Positions 46,178 through 56,407 are shown, numbered from the stretch's first letter. The stretch: DNA of 64,000 nucleotides from Thraustochytrium sp. TN22 (GCA_013306675.1 JABLUY010000063.1:1-64000); one strand, 5' to 3'. Notes: a model not told the origin generated them from the sequence alone. Numbers and translations: made by a program.

Positions 46178-47893
46178 ATGGCAACGCTCGTCTCCCGCTG
46201 GGCACCACCACCGCGGGCGCGAGGCGGCTACAAGCTGGCGGGCGCCCTGATCGCGACGCTCGCAGCGCTGGGCGGGACGCTGCTGTGGCGCGAGATGGGT
46301 CTTGTCGCCGGCCTGCGTCTTGGGAACGCGTTGGACCTGGAGGGCTCAACCAAACAAGACGGCGTCCAGCGCGTCCAGAACGAGATGGAGCCCCATGCTC
46401 AAGATCTAGCATGCTGGACGCCGCGACGTGAACGCCTAGACAAGGATGGATTTGTACGAGCGGGCTGGCTCCCGGACCTAGACGTCATCTTGCTTGAAAT
46501 GATGTGGCTCAATGAAACGACACTCTACGTGCTGGGCTTCGACCCCGCGCTGGTACGAGTCGATCGCAAGACCGGCAAGATCATCCCATGGGATAAGAAG
46601 CATGACAAGGAGCTCCCCATCACGCGCAAAAAAGAAGTGGAGGACGCGCCCGCCGCCGACTTCGAGGTGGGCGCGATCGCAGATATTGAAGACTACGTCC
46701 AGAGCTTCTTCTTGCCCGGCCCAGCAACCTGTCCGCGATTGAAGTGCTCTCCTGTCCCGGCCAACGTCGGGCACGGCAACGGGCCAACACGGAGACTGCT
46801 CTGTCACGTGGCGCCTGGCGCCTCTCTGCAGCGAGCCGCCGAGACGACAGGCTCTCGCCGGCGATTGCAAGGCCAAGGCAAGAACGCGCCGTCCGAGCCA
46901 CCCGGAGCGCCACGCTCGCTTTTGCCTCCTGCACACGTTCGCGCGCTGCGGACGTCGATATGGAAGCACTCCCTGAGGCGCGTGCGGCCGGAGCGACCCA
47001 TGGCGCCTGGCCCAAGGCTGTCGGTGGTAAACCCGGTCCACAACTACAACGTGCACGCGAGGGAGCTTGTGAACCACATGTACAAGATCGAAGTGGCGCA
47101 CCTGTACCTGGGCATCTGCGAGGATGAGGACAGTGAGACCTTTGTCAAGTACCTAGATGCCCTGCGGGACTACGTGGACTCCGGCTTCGTCTCGCTCATC
47201 CCCATTGGCAAGCTTGCGGTTCCAGACGCCAGATTTCGACAGAGGGACTTTTCGACCGTAAGCACGTGCCAAGCCATCGTGAACCAGCTGGGGCTGTACG
47301 ATGCCAAATGGCAGGGCGACGACCTCATCTTCGTGTCTGACCTGGACGAGATGCTCGTTCCCATGACCGACGACATCCGTCTTCCGGTGGCATTGGAGCG
47401 TGCCCTCTCGCTCGTGCCGTACGCGCTCGAGGACCTGTGCTATTTGTCGATACAGCAAGATCAGGCAGTGCGGCATCCGGACCGCAAGAGTGACACCACC
47501 CCCGCGGAGGAGGGCAATCTGGCCTACCGTTTCCCGAATCGGTGCGCGTGCAGCCGCCTTGAGCCCAAGGACCGCGGAACGGATACATATGGCGATGCGT
47601 GCGGGGCCCAGACGTACATGAAGTCGATCGCCAATGTGCGCACGACCTTCTTTGCGGGTGTGCATTGGCATGGAGCTTGTACAGCGCGCAACAACTACGC
47701 GTGGAGTCTCAGACATGCCAAGAACAGTCTTGACAACCCGCCGATTCAGTACTGGCTCGATCAGGACGTTTTGCGCGCTCTTCACTTCCCCAACCTCTGG
47801 TCCATCCGAGTTGGCCTGACCTGCGGCGCCGGTCGCTCAAATCCACGCATGATACCTGCGGAGTATACCACGAACAAGTTCACCGACGCTTGA
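46178..47893 (+). CDS. GT92-like type II membrane glycosyltransferase, copy 1
   Basis: 571 residues. A short cytosolic N-terminus, one signal-anchor helix (about 18-36, KLAGALIATLAALGGTLL) and a lumenal domain indicate a Golgi or ER type II enzyme. The catalytic-like region starts at LSVVNPVHNYNVHARELVNH and continues MYKIEVAHLYLGIC, with a DxD-type motif in DDLIFVSDLDEMLVP. This fits the GT92 (DUF23) pattern of 'H...Y..D.DE'. Paired Cys residues (CACSR, GDACG, HGACT) probably stabilise the fold. Donor and acceptor are unknown. Nearly colinear with the next gene, so they are tandem duplicates; the stem region differs most. Confidence 0.78.
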   Translation: MATLVSRWAPPPRARGGYKLAGALIATLAALGGTLLWREMGLVAGLRLGNALDLEGSTKQDGVQRVQNEMEPHAQDLACWTPRRERLDKDGFVRAGWLPDLDVILLEMMWLNETTLYVLGFDPALVRVDRKTGKIIPWDKKHDKELPITRKKEVEDAPAADFEVGAIADIEDYVQSFFLPGPATCPRLKCSPVPANVGHGNGPTRRLLCHVAPGASLQRAAETTGSRRRLQGQGKNAPSEPPGAPRSLLPPAHVRALRTSIWKHSLRRVRPERPMAPGPRLSVVNPVHNYNVHARELVNHMYKIEVAHLYLGICEDEDSETFVKYLDALRDYVDSGFVSLIPIGKLAVPDARFRQRDFSTVSTCQAIVNQLGLYDAKWQGDDLIFVSDLDEMLVPMTDDIRLPVALERALSLVPYALEDLCYLSIQQDQAVRHPDRKSDTTPAEEGNLAYRFPNRCACSRLEPKDRGTDTYGDACGAQTYMKSIANVRTTFFAGVHWHGACTARNNYAWSLRHAKNSLDNPPIQYWLDQDVLRALHFPNLWSIRVGLTCGAGRSNPRMIPAEYTTNKFTDA

Positions 47894-48838
47894 GTGCGAG
47901 CGCGGCCTGCGCTTGCGACTGGCTACCGGGGTCGTTCAAGGCGCCTGCCTGTCTGCGCTGCCTGTCGGGCTCGTGGAAAGCTTTTCGCGCGCGAGGCTTA
48001 GCCCGCGGCCTCTCCCGATCTCCGTAGTGGTAGTAGTATACTATAGCTCGAGCGTCCACCGGTCCGAGTCCACCTCTTGTCTTTGTCGAGCGTCCGAGAC
48101 CTTGTGCACAGCCTCTCAAGACCGCCGCTTCGCCCATCAAGCGGACGGCGCCGGGACCTGGACCATGTCCTCACCGCCAGGGAGCGCGTGCTCCACTGGC
48201 AGACCTCGGCCAGGCAACCAGGCAGCCAGCCTGGGAGATCTTTGCGTGGCCAAAGAAGCCCTGGGCCATTGTACCAGTACCGAGTCACCCCCCGCGGCGC
48301 GTACCACCACTGGCACCGCCGTACCGACGGTACCGTACCTTGCGTGACTCGAAGTCGGGCCCAAACTCGGACTCGAGTCGTACTGGTACTAGTAGCACAC
48401 GCGCACGGGGGCAATTCAGCACGCGCACATGAACCGAATGACAAAGAGAGCGGGCAGAGCGGCCTGCCCGGGCCAGAGATGAATGAGCTCGACAATGAAT
48501 GAGCTCGACAAGGTATGAGCTCGACAATGAATGAGCTTGACAATGACACCCACTGTGAAGAGTGAACGCGCACGAGCTGAGCTGGCCGGCCCGGGCCTTC
48601 GAGAGTCTCGCATTGTACGCACTGCAGTGATGACTGCACGCGCCTCGGTCCCCGTGGCGCGGCCGAGCCCGTGCCCGCCCCTCACCCTCGAGCTCGCGCT
48701 CGCACAGGCCGGCAAAGCGGGGGCGTGCAGCGGGGACAGCGCGGCGCGCGGCGGGGCGCGGCGGCGCGCGGCGGCTGGCCGGCGGCGCGGCGCTCGCGGC
48801 GGCGGCGGCGCGCTGGCCTCGGCCTCGGCAGGCTCAGG
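47894..48838. other. Spacer between GT92-like paralogues
   Basis: No gene seen. Contains four tandem 16-bp units at 48483-48546. Confidence 0.5.
48483..48546. repeat. Four tandem 16-bp units
   Basis: Unit ATGAGCTCGACAATGA repeated four times (48483, 48499, 48515, 48531) with one to three substitutions. It includes the SacI-like core GAGCTC in three units. Confidence 0.92.
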
Positions 48839-50650
48839 ATGGCCGTCAAGGTGGCGCCGTGGAGCACGTCGACGGGCACGGGGAGCTTGGAAGCGACGGG
48901 CGCGCGCTCAACGCGACGCGCGCAGACGCAGCGTGGCTTCAAGCTGGCCAAGTGCATGATTGTGGCCATGCTGACGCTCGCGGCGCTCGGCGGCACGCTG
49001 CTGCGGCACGAGATGAACCTGCTGAGCACGTCCGACCAGCAGGGCGAGGAGGCCTCCGGGTACATCAGCGTGCCCGTACAGCACGCGTTTCAGCTCGCGC
49101 AGGAAGAGACAGAGCCGCCCTCGCAGGGGTGCTGGACGCCGCGACGAGAGCGCCTTGACGAAAATGGCTTCGTGCGAGCGGGCTGGCTCCCGGACCTCGA
49201 CATCATCCTGCTCGAGATGATGTGGCTCAACGAAACGACACTCTACGCGCTGGGCTTCGATACCGCACTGGCACGAGTCGATCGCAAGACCGGCAAACTT
49301 GTCCCATGGAGCACGGAGCTGGGCACGGTGGCCCCGTACAAGAGTCGACAGGCGAAGGCGGAAGCGAAGGACTTCCCCGCCGACTTCGATGTGGGTGTTC
49401 TTACCTCCCTCGACGACTATGTGAGGAGCTTCTTCATGCCCGGCCCTGCTAGCTGTCCACGACTGCAGTGCTTTGAAGTCCCCAGCAATACCGGGCATGG
49501 CGCAAGCGTGATGCGAAAACTGCTCTGCCACGTAACAACCCATCGGGCCGACCATCGGAAAAGCTCGCGGCGCAAGCACCAGCTGGGCGGGCCGGCCCCA
49601 AGAGTGCCGCCGTCTCTCCTGCCTCCCGCAAATGTTCGCGCGCTGCGGACGTCGATATGGAAGCACTCGCAGAGGCGTGTGCGGCCAGAACGACCCATGG
49701 CGCCCGGCCCGAAACTCTCAGTGGTGAACCCGGTCCACAACTACAACCTGCACACAAGGGAGCTCGTGGACCACATGTACAAGATCGAAGTGGCGCACCT
49801 ATACTTGGGCATTTGTGAAGACGAGGGTAGCGAGACCTTTGTCCAGTACATGGACGACCTGCGGGACTACGTGGACCTCGGCTTCGTCTCACTCATCCCC
49901 ATCGGCAAACTTGCGGTTCCAGACGCCAGATTTCGACAGACGGACTTTCCGACCGTATACGCGTGCCAAGCCATCGTGAACCAGCTAGGGCTGTACGATG
50001 CCAAGTGGCAGGGCGACGACCTCATCTTCGTGTCAGACCTGGACGAGATGCTCGTGCCCATGATCGACGACATTCGTCTTCCGGTAGCATTGGACCGTGC
50101 CCTCTCGCTCATGCCGTACGCGCTCGAGGACCTGTGCTATTTGTCGATACAGAACGATCAGGCCGTGCGGCATCCGGACCGCAAGAGTGACACCACCCCC
50201 GCGGAGAAAGGCAACCTGGCGTACCGTTTCCCGAATCGGTGTCAGTGCACCCGCACTGAGCCCGAGGACCGCGAGACTGATACAGTTGGCGATGCGTGCG
50301 GGTCCCAGACGTACATGAAGTCGATCGCCAACGTGCGGACCACCTTCTTTGCGGGTGTACACTGGCATGGAGCTTGTACGGCGCGCAACAACTACGCATG
50401 GAGCCTCGGGCGCGGCAAGAATCGCCTCGACGACCCGCCAATCCACTACTGGCTCGACCCAGACATCGTGCGTGCTCTTCACTTCGTCAACCTCTGGTCC
50501 ATCCGAGTCGGCCTGACCTGCAGACTGGGAAAGGACCCGCAGTTTGTTCCAGCGGAGTTTGCCACAAGCAAGTTTACCAAGGTTCAAGCGACGCCCGCAG
50601 ATTCCTCAGGCCTTGGCGGGCCTGCGCCTGCCAGCATTCTTCAGAAGTAA
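48839..50650 (+). CDS. GT92-like type II membrane glycosyltransferase, copy 2
   Basis: 603 residues, paralogue of the gene at 46178 with long stretches of near-identical DNA in the lumenal half. Signal anchor at about 37-56 (KCMIVAMLTLAALGGTLL). Shared motifs: CWTPRRERLDENGFVRAGWL, ILLEMMWLNETTLY, VHNYNLHTRELVDHMYKIE, DDLIFVSDLDEMLVP and GVHWHGACTARNNYAW. It differs in a shorter stem and has an extra about 20-residue Ala/Pro/Ser tail. The high conservation of the DxD block suggests both are active. Its stop is only 89 bp from that of the convergent SET-domain gene. Confidence 0.78.
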   Translation: MAVKVAPWSTSTGTGSLEATGARSTRRAQTQRGFKLAKCMIVAMLTLAALGGTLLRHEMNLLSTSDQQGEEASGYISVPVQHAFQLAQEETEPPSQGCWTPRRERLDENGFVRAGWLPDLDIILLEMMWLNETTLYALGFDTALARVDRKTGKLVPWSTELGTVAPYKSRQAKAEAKDFPADFDVGVLTSLDDYVRSFFMPGPASCPRLQCFEVPSNTGHGASVMRKLLCHVTTHRADHRKSSRRKHQLGGPAPRVPPSLLPPANVRALRTSIWKHSQRRVRPERPMAPGPKLSVVNPVHNYNLHTRELVDHMYKIEVAHLYLGICEDEGSETFVQYMDDLRDYVDLGFVSLIPIGKLAVPDARFRQTDFPTVYACQAIVNQLGLYDAKWQGDDLIFVSDLDEMLVPMIDDIRLPVALDRALSLMPYALEDLCYLSIQNDQAVRHPDRKSDTTPAEKGNLAYRFPNRCQCTRTEPEDRETDTVGDACGSQTYMKSIANVRTTFFAGVHWHGACTARNNYAWSLGRGKNRLDDPPIHYWLDPDIVRALHFVNLWSIRVGLTCRLGKDPQFVPAEFATSKFTKVQATPADSSGLGGPAPASILQK

Positions 50651-50739
50651 GCAAGATTGTGTGTGTGTGTGTTTTGCGGCGCTTCGGAGTCAGCCTTTCG
50701 TTTTCTTTTCTACACGACTCGGGAGTCGAAGTGCCAAGC

Positions 50740-52167
50740 TCAATCCATGTCCTCCAGGCCTGCGAGGTCGTCGCCGGGCGCTGGGGCTGGCGCCGGCGCC
50801 TGCGCTGGCGCCACGGCGGCCTGCTTGGGCTGCTGTGCTGCCGCCGCCTCCTCCTCCTGCACTTCGCCCTCGCCCTCGAGGTTGGCGATGAAGGTATCGA
50901 GAAGCGCGAGCGCCTTATCAATGATGCTGGTCTCCACCATGCGCACGTAGAGCGCCATGCGCGCGCGATCAGACGGGAGGCGGTCCGCGATGAAGAGCGC
51001 CAGGTCGGCCTTGCGGTTGCCGCCGCCATACATGGAAGCCTTGCGGTCCTCGAGGGCGCGGCGCAACTCCACCAGGACGCCGCGGTTCCAGGTGGCCGTG
51101 GTCGGAACGCCGAGCCCGCGCTGCACGTGAAGCGCAACGAGCAGGCTCACCGGGACCGGATCCTTTGGCTTGAGCAGAAAAGGCGCGCGGTTCGGGTCGC
51201 AGCCGGGCAGCACGTCAGCGAGCTCGCGGACCACCTTGTCGAAGTGCGGCGCACGCGGGTCCATGGGCGCCCAGAGCTGCACGCACTCATACATCTCGTT
51301 GCTGGGCGGTCGCGGGACGAATCCGTAGAGCTGCAACAGGCGCGTGCTGGATGTGGGCGTGTAGTTGATAAAGATCTGGTCGCCCGCCTTGTAGTTCCGG
51401 TTTGCGCGCAGCTGCACGGACCGCGAGGAGAGCACGTAGGTGTGCGTGACCGGGCCCTCAAAGTCTGTGTTGAACATGTCGGCGAAGGGCACCATAGCGC
51501 GGAAGGTGGAGCCGTCCCGGCGCTGGAACTCCATGGCGCGGCTCCAAACGATGCCCAGCGCCCACTTGAACTCCTTGTAGGTGAAGCCGTCATTCAGGGG
51601 GAAAAGGTCCGGGAACTTGAGCAGGACGTCGGCCACGATGCGGCCGAAATCCTCGCGCACCTGGCTCTTGAGCTGCGTCGCGATGCCATACGAGTCCGTG
51701 CCGCGCACGAGTTCCAGCTCGTCCTCGGTCCAGAACATGCTCTGGTTCAAGGGGGCGGGCCCAGCCTCCACCTCGGGAAGCAGCGCCAGGTACTCCACAA
51801 AGGCCGGCGCGAGGTGCGCATGGTTCGTCGGCCGCCGCGCCCACATGAGGAAGATAGCCAGCAGGCTGGTCTCATCCAGCACCTTGTCCGCCTCGCGCAG
51901 CGCCCCTCGCAGCGCCGCGTGCTCGCGGCCGCTCACCAGCTTGCCCTCGGGTTCTACCAGGTTCTGCCGCGTCACCAGGCAGCCGAGCGGCGCCTCCACC
52001 AGCAGCTCGCCGGCCGCCACGTCCTGCACGGCGCGCACGCCACGCCCGGTCTTCTCGCCCTCGAAGTCGCAGAGCTCCACCAGGTCGCTGCGCAGCGACC
52101 CGCCGGCCTCCACCACGAGCCGGCCCCACGCCGCCGAGGACGCGGCTGCCGCATCCTGGTCGCCCAT
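50740..52167 (-). CDS. SET-domain methyltransferase, SETD3/LSMT type
   Basis: 475 residues. Lysine or histidine N-methyltransferase of the class with a split SET domain and a C-terminal substrate-binding region. GRGVRAVQDVAAGELLVEAP is the N-SET start, MVPFADMFNTDF corresponds to the conserved PLADM.NH block, and GDQIFINYTPTSSTRLLQLY with GFVP is the C-SET cofactor/Tyr motif. The family includes RuBisCO large-subunit methyltransferase-like proteins and SETD3 (actin His methylation); the substrate here is not predictable. The usual NH of the ADMxNH motif reads NT. The tail is Ala/Pro/Gln-rich. The longest frame starts at a GTG; ATG 52167 was chosen. Confidence 0.88.
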   Translation of the reverse strand: MGDQDAAAASSAAWGRLVVEAGGSLRSDLVELCDFEGEKTGRGVRAVQDVAAGELLVEAPLGCLVTRQNLVEPEGKLVSGREHAALRGALREADKVLDETSLLAIFLMWARRPTNHAHLAPAFVEYLALLPEVEAGPAPLNQSMFWTEDELELVRGTDSYGIATQLKSQVREDFGRIVADVLLKFPDLFPLNDGFTYKEFKWALGIVWSRAMEFQRRDGSTFRAMVPFADMFNTDFEGPVTHTYVLSSRSVQLRANRNYKAGDQIFINYTPTSSTRLLQLYGFVPRPPSNEMYECVQLWAPMDPRAPHFDKVVRELADVLPGCDPNRAPFLLKPKDPVPVSLLVALHVQRGLGVPTTATWNRGVLVELRRALEDRKASMYGGGNRKADLALFIADRLPSDRARMALYVRMVETSIIDKALALLDTFIANLEGEGEVQEEEAAAAQQPKQAAVAPAQAPAPAPAPGDDLAGLEDMD

Positions 52168-52739
52168 GCTCGCCAACCTCACTGCCAGCTCGCACCGTGC
52201 CTTTCCTGTCTGCCGCGCGTCGGCTGCTCTGGAAGACTAGTACGCCGCGAGCGCCTTGGACCGCGACCGCGCTGCGCCGCCCGTCGCGAGCCGTGAGCGC
52301 CAGTCATCAGGATGTTGAGGACCCACGTGTGCGCAAAAGCGAGCCCGCGGCCCTCACGTGCCACTGCACGGTGACTGTCACGGTCGTGACTCATCATGCT
52401 CACACTCAGCTCAGGTTCGCCACAGCTCGAGCCTGGCAATCCAAAGTGCCAGCCCAAGGCCTGCTCGCTGCCACGGTGAGTGCCAACGCGGGCCAGGTCG
52501 GGCGGCATGGCCTATAGACCTTGCTCCATCATCCGTGATTGATTGATGTGAGGCCCAAAGTCCCAAGCTGGCCGGGAAGGGCGACCCCGCCCTGAAACAG
52601 AGAGCCCGAGTGAAACGAACGAAGCCTGACTGCAAGCGAGATCGCGCGCTACCAGGGAGCGACCAAGGGAAAGAATCGAACGTGACCGAATGAGCGAATC
52701 GATAAGAAAAAAATAAAAGTGAGTTGCCTTGTCTCGTGA
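52168..52739. other. Intergenic spacer
   Basis: No supported gene. An A-rich AAAAAAATAAAA patch lies near 52700-52711 at the 3' flank of the hydrolase. Confidence 0.5.
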
Positions 52740-53753
52740 TCATGTACGCGAGAGCCAGAGGCCGCCGCGCTGCTGACTGTGAGCGTGCGGCGCATGCATG
52801 TCCGCTTCGACGTCATGGTCAGCGTGATCGCAGGCGGACGCGGCGGTGGCAGCGTGGTTGGCGACTTCGTGTTGGTGGCGGTCGAAGAGGCGGCGCGCGA
52901 CGCCGAGGTAGTCCGGGAGCGGGAGGTGCGCGGCGACGGGTTCGGCGCCAATGGAGGCAGAGCCAGACTGCTGGAAGCGCTCGATGGCCTGCTGCATCAT
53001 GACATTCATGTCGCGCTCATTCGTAATGGTGGAGTGCGCCGGGAGCGCGTAGTTGTGGCCGGGCAACACAATGGTGCCTCCGGGCAGCGCCGAGAGACGC
53101 GCGAGGGATTTGAGCATATCGGACACGTTGGACTCCGGCAGGTCGGTGCGGCCGCAGCTCATGATGAAGAGCGTGTCGCCTGTAAAGAGCGCGCCGGGCC
53201 CGTCGGGCCGCTTGGCCAGCAGGAAGCAGACACTGCCGGGCGTGTGGCCGGGCGTGGCGAGCACGTTGAGGGAGACGCGGTCGTTGAGCGGGACCAGGTC
53301 GCCCTCGTCGAGCGCCGTGATGCGGTCCAGCGGGATGTGAGCCTGCTTGGCGACGGCCTTGGCGTCCTCGCGGCCCACGTAGCACGGGATACCTCGCTCC
53401 ACGAAATCGGCGATCCCCGGCAGCACGACGTCCTCGCGCGTGCCGGTCATGGCGCGCGGCACGCGGCCGCCGGTGTGGTCGAAGTGGCGATGCGTCCACG
53501 CCGCGCCCTTGACGCGCACCTTGAGGTCCTGCTCGCACACGCGCAGCACGCCCTCCACGTCCCAGCACGGGTCCACCAAGAGGGCCTCGCCTCGCTGCTC
53601 GTCGCAGACCACGTACATATAATTCGCCATTTGGTACGCAAACTGGTGCACGCGGTTGCCCCTGATGTCGCGCGCCACCTCGCGACCGCTCAGCAGCTGC
53701 TGCACGCTCACGCCCTCCGGCACCACGTCCGCCACCTCCTCCACGCGCACCAT
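52740..53753 (-). CDS. Metallo-beta-lactamase-fold hydrolase (glyoxalase II-like)
   Basis: 337 residues. Metal ligands of the MBL fold are visible: His88, His90, Asp92 and His93 (THRHFDHTGG), His170 (TPGHTPGS), Asp193 (FTGDTLF) and His233 (LPGHNYA). The GDTLF and PGHTPGS spacing fits glyoxalase II/hydroxyacylglutathione hydrolase-like or persulfide dioxygenase-like enzymes that act on thioesters. The C-terminus is His/Asp-rich (CDHADHDVEADMHAPH) and unlike the family, perhaps metal-binding. The frame extends upstream antisense to the CWF19-like gene; ATG 53753 is the natural start. Confidence 0.88.
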   Translation of the reverse strand: MVRVEEVADVVPEGVSVQQLLSGREVARDIRGNRVHQFAYQMANYMYVVCDEQRGEALLVDPCWDVEGVLRVCEQDLKVRVKGAAWTHRHFDHTGGRVPRAMTGTREDVVLPGIADFVERGIPCYVGREDAKAVAKQAHIPLDRITALDEGDLVPLNDRVSLNVLATPGHTPGSVCFLLAKRPDGPGALFTGDTLFIMSCGRTDLPESNVSDMLKSLARLSALPGGTIVLPGHNYALPAHSTITNERDMNVMMQQAIERFQQSGSASIGAEPVAAHLPLPDYLGVARRLFDRHQHEVANHAATAASACDHADHDVEADMHAPHAHSQQRGGLWLSRT

Positions 53754-54141
53754 GGTGCCCGCCGGTCCCGCGCCGAGGCCGCGAGCCCAGGCTCGCAGGG
53801 AAAAGCCGGCTGGCGGCGCCCAGGGGCTCTCGGCTGGCCGGGCGAGCGCCGCGCCGCACCTCCGCGCCGCGCAGCTGCCGATCGCGCTCTGGCTGCCCGC
53901 CGCGAGCCGTCGTTCTGCGGCCCCGCTCCGATCTCGCCTCGCCTCGCCGCGCCGCGCCTCTCTCCCTGAACTTGAAGGGACCCGGACCTGGGGCCGCGTT
54001 GCGCACGCCGCGGCGCGCGTTGCGGCGGCGGGGCGGCGGGCGCGTTGCGGCGGCGCAGCAGGACTGGAACGGGCGGCGGCGCGCGGCGGCGCGGCGCGGC
54101 GGCGCGGCGCGGCGGCGCGCGGCGGCGAGGAGGGCGCGAGC
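53754..54141. promoter_or_regulatory. Divergent promoter region hydrolase / CWF19-like
   Basis: 388-bp GC-rich spacer between divergent start codons; no TATA box seen. Confidence 0.4.
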
Positions 54142-56121
54142 ATGGACGGCGTGTCCTTCGTGCGCGCGTCCGGCGGCAGGGGCGGCGATGGCGGCGATGG
54201 CGGCGGCGCGAGGGAGGCCGCGCTGCGCGAGGCCGCGCGCGAGGAGCTCGCGTACAAGGAGAGGAAGCGAGAGCGAGAGCGCAGGAAGCAGGAGCTGCTG
54301 GGCGAGCTGGCGACGCGGGAGATGGCGGCCAAGGCCAGGCTGGACGCTGGGCGCCGCGGAGGCGCCGACGACGGCGGCACCGTTCTTGGAGAAGTCGCCG
54401 CCTCCTCGTCCTCCTCCGGCAGCGATGACGATGCGGCGAGCCGCGACAAGAAGAGGAGGAGAAAGGAGCACAGCAGCAGAGACAAGAAGGAGAGAAAGGA
54501 CAAGAAGAGCAAGAAGAGCAAGAAGGAGAAGAAGGAGAAGAAGAGCAAGAAGGAGAAGAAGAGCAAGAAGAGCAGACGCAGTCGCGACGGACCAGCGAGC
54601 GGGGACGAGACCCAGGATGAGGCCGAGGCAGCGGCGCGCCGTGCGCGTCTTGCTGAGGCCCGCCGCGCCGCAGGACTGGACTGGTTCGCTGCTGCGCCGG
54701 CCCAGGCACCGGCTCAGCCACCGGCTCAGGCTCAGGCTCAGGCCCAGGCGCCTGTTGTGGCGGCTCCCCAGGCCACACAAACGAGCCCTGCGCCGGCAGC
54801 GCGAACTGCGGCGTCTGCGGCGACGGCAGCGAGCGGCGATCCAAACAAACTTGTGGCCCGCGCGATGCGCGCCAAGCTCAAGGGGGACATGGCGCTGCAC
54901 GACACCTTGCAGGCTCAGGCTGCGGCACTGCGCGCGGCCGCGCAGGCGCCGCGTGCCCTCACGCCAGCTCGAGATGGCCCAGTAAATGGGCTTGCCAGAC
55001 ACGAGGAGAGCGGCGACGCAGTGCTTGCTCCGCTTGGAGCGGACGGCCGGTACCTGCGGTCGCTGGACGCGACGGAGGAGCACATGCTGACAAATGCCGA
55101 CGGACGCAAGCGCAAGCGCGGCCTCTATCGCGAGAAGGAGCAGGAGGTCCGCGAGAAGGACATGAGCGTGGCGGAGCTGGCGCGGCGCGAGCGGGAAGAA
55201 GTGGACATGGATACGGCGTTCGCGCAGAACCTGCTCAAGCCCGGGCGGCGCGGCGCGCTGTCAGCAAAACAGCTAGCAGAGGGCCTTGGGGGCGGCGACG
55301 ACGAGCTGGAGACGGCCGCGGAAGCGCAGAGCGCGGCCATGTTCCAGTCGCGGCGGTCGCACATGACGGATGCGCGCGCCGCCGAGGTGGACCGGCAGGA
55401 CGCCATCAACGCGCACGTGCGCGCGGAGCGCGCGGAGCGTGCGTGTCCGTTCTCGTTCGAGTCGCCTCTCTTCAAGAAGCACCTCGTAGTGGCCGTGGGC
55501 GAGTTCGCCTACCTGATGCTCCCGGTGCACGAGATCGCGCCGGGCCATGTTCGCATCGTGCCGCTAGACGCGGTGCCGGCCATGACCTCGGCGTCGGAGG
55601 GGCTCCGTGCTGAGGTGGACCGCTTCAAGGCTCGACTCGAGCGCATGTACGGCCGCGGCGACGACCCGCAGTCGCTCGTGTACATGGAGACGGTGCTCCG
55701 GCCGGACCGCGCCGGCTGGCACACATGCATCGAGTGCGTCCCGGTGGACGAGAGCGAAGCGGAGATGGTTCCCATCTTCTTCAAAAAGGCGCTCGACGAA
55801 GCCGGCGACGAGTGGTCAGCCGCCGCGCACAAAGCCATCGACACGGGCGGCCGGCCCATCACGCAGGCCATCCCGCCCAACTTTGCCTACTTTCATGTTG
55901 GCTGGGGCGGCGGCGGCTACCCACCTGGCGGCCTGGCGCACCGCATCGAGGAGACGCACATGTACAAGCCGGAGTTCGGGCCCGATGTCTTGCGCGGGCT
56001 TCGGGGCGAGGCGGGCGTGAGGTTCGGGCGCGAGCGCAGCTCAGAGGCGGCCGAGCGGCGCCGCGTGGCGGCCTTCAAGGAGCGTTGGGCAACTCTGGGT
56101 AACTTGGACGCTGCGGAGTGA
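54142..56121 (+). CDS. CWF19L2: CWF19-like spliceosome/debranching factor
   Basis: 659 residues. A low-complexity charged N-terminal half (Lys/Ser/Glu-rich repeats around 105-150, a Gln/Ala/Pro tract around 190-215) is followed by the CwfJ C-terminal domains 1 and 2. Domain 1 starts at CPFSFESPLFKKHLVVAVGE and includes a HIT-like LPVHEIAPGHVRIVP and RAGWHTCIECVPV. Domain 2 contains PNFAYFHVGWGGGGYPPGG and an IEETHMY segment. CWF19-like proteins act with the intron-lariat debranching enzyme and late spliceosome, consistent with the presence of spliceosomal introns here. The N-terminus is poorly conserved in the family, so the start is less certain. Confidence 0.9.
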   Translation: MDGVSFVRASGGRGGDGGDGGGAREAALREAAREELAYKERKRERERRKQELLGELATREMAAKARLDAGRRGGADDGGTVLGEVAASSSSSGSDDDAASRDKKRRRKEHSSRDKKERKDKKSKKSKKEKKEKKSKKEKKSKKSRRSRDGPASGDETQDEAEAAARRARLAEARRAAGLDWFAAAPAQAPAQPPAQAQAQAQAPVVAAPQATQTSPAPAARTAASAATAASGDPNKLVARAMRAKLKGDMALHDTLQAQAAALRAAAQAPRALTPARDGPVNGLARHEESGDAVLAPLGADGRYLRSLDATEEHMLTNADGRKRKRGLYREKEQEVREKDMSVAELARREREEVDMDTAFAQNLLKPGRRGALSAKQLAEGLGGGDDELETAAEAQSAAMFQSRRSHMTDARAAEVDRQDAINAHVRAERAERACPFSFESPLFKKHLVVAVGEFAYLMLPVHEIAPGHVRIVPLDAVPAMTSASEGLRAEVDRFKARLERMYGRGDDPQSLVYMETVLRPDRAGWHTCIECVPVDESEAEMVPIFFKKALDEAGDEWSAAAHKAIDTGGRPITQAIPPNFAYFHVGWGGGGYPPGGLAHRIEETHMYKPEFGPDVLRGLRGEAGVRFGRERSSEAAERRRVAAFKERWATLGNLDAAE

Positions 56122-56232
56122 ATCAGCGACCTGTGTGAGCCACGCTTGGAATCCATGCATGCCGCGGGCATGGCTGGCGCCAGGTTTTGATTGATTTTAT
56201 TGACTGTAAAGTTTAGCCATGCCGCACGGAAG

Positions 56233-56335
56233 CGTTTGCTACGTCTGGGCGTGATGTTGGTCGCTTCGATCCACGCCGCGCTGGGCGCGAGGCACTGGAC
56301 CACGCGCTCGCCGATGCGCTTGTCGGCCTCCACTG
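56233..56335 (-). pseudogene. Duplicated 3'-terminal fragment of SAM-like gene
   Basis: Aligns with about 56471-56590, including the last codons of the SAM-like gene plus its 3' flank: TACGTCTGGGCGTG, GCGCGAGGC.CTGGAC.ACGCG and CTCGCCG.TGCGC recur. There is a gap of about 27 nt that removes the original stop region. It has no start, so it is a relic. Confidence 0.7.
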
Positions 56336-56392
56336 CAAGGAGTGCTGGGAAATGGAACGTGAGAACACGGATGCTGGCTGGTGCTGGTATGG

Positions 56393-56407
56393 AATAAATG
56401 AAATAAA
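56393..56407 (+). terminator. Candidate polyadenylation hexamers
   Basis: AATAAA at 56393-56398 and again at 56402-56407, about 270 bp after the CWF19-like stop. Possible 3'-end signal, but this lineage's use of AATAAA is not established here. Confidence 0.3.
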
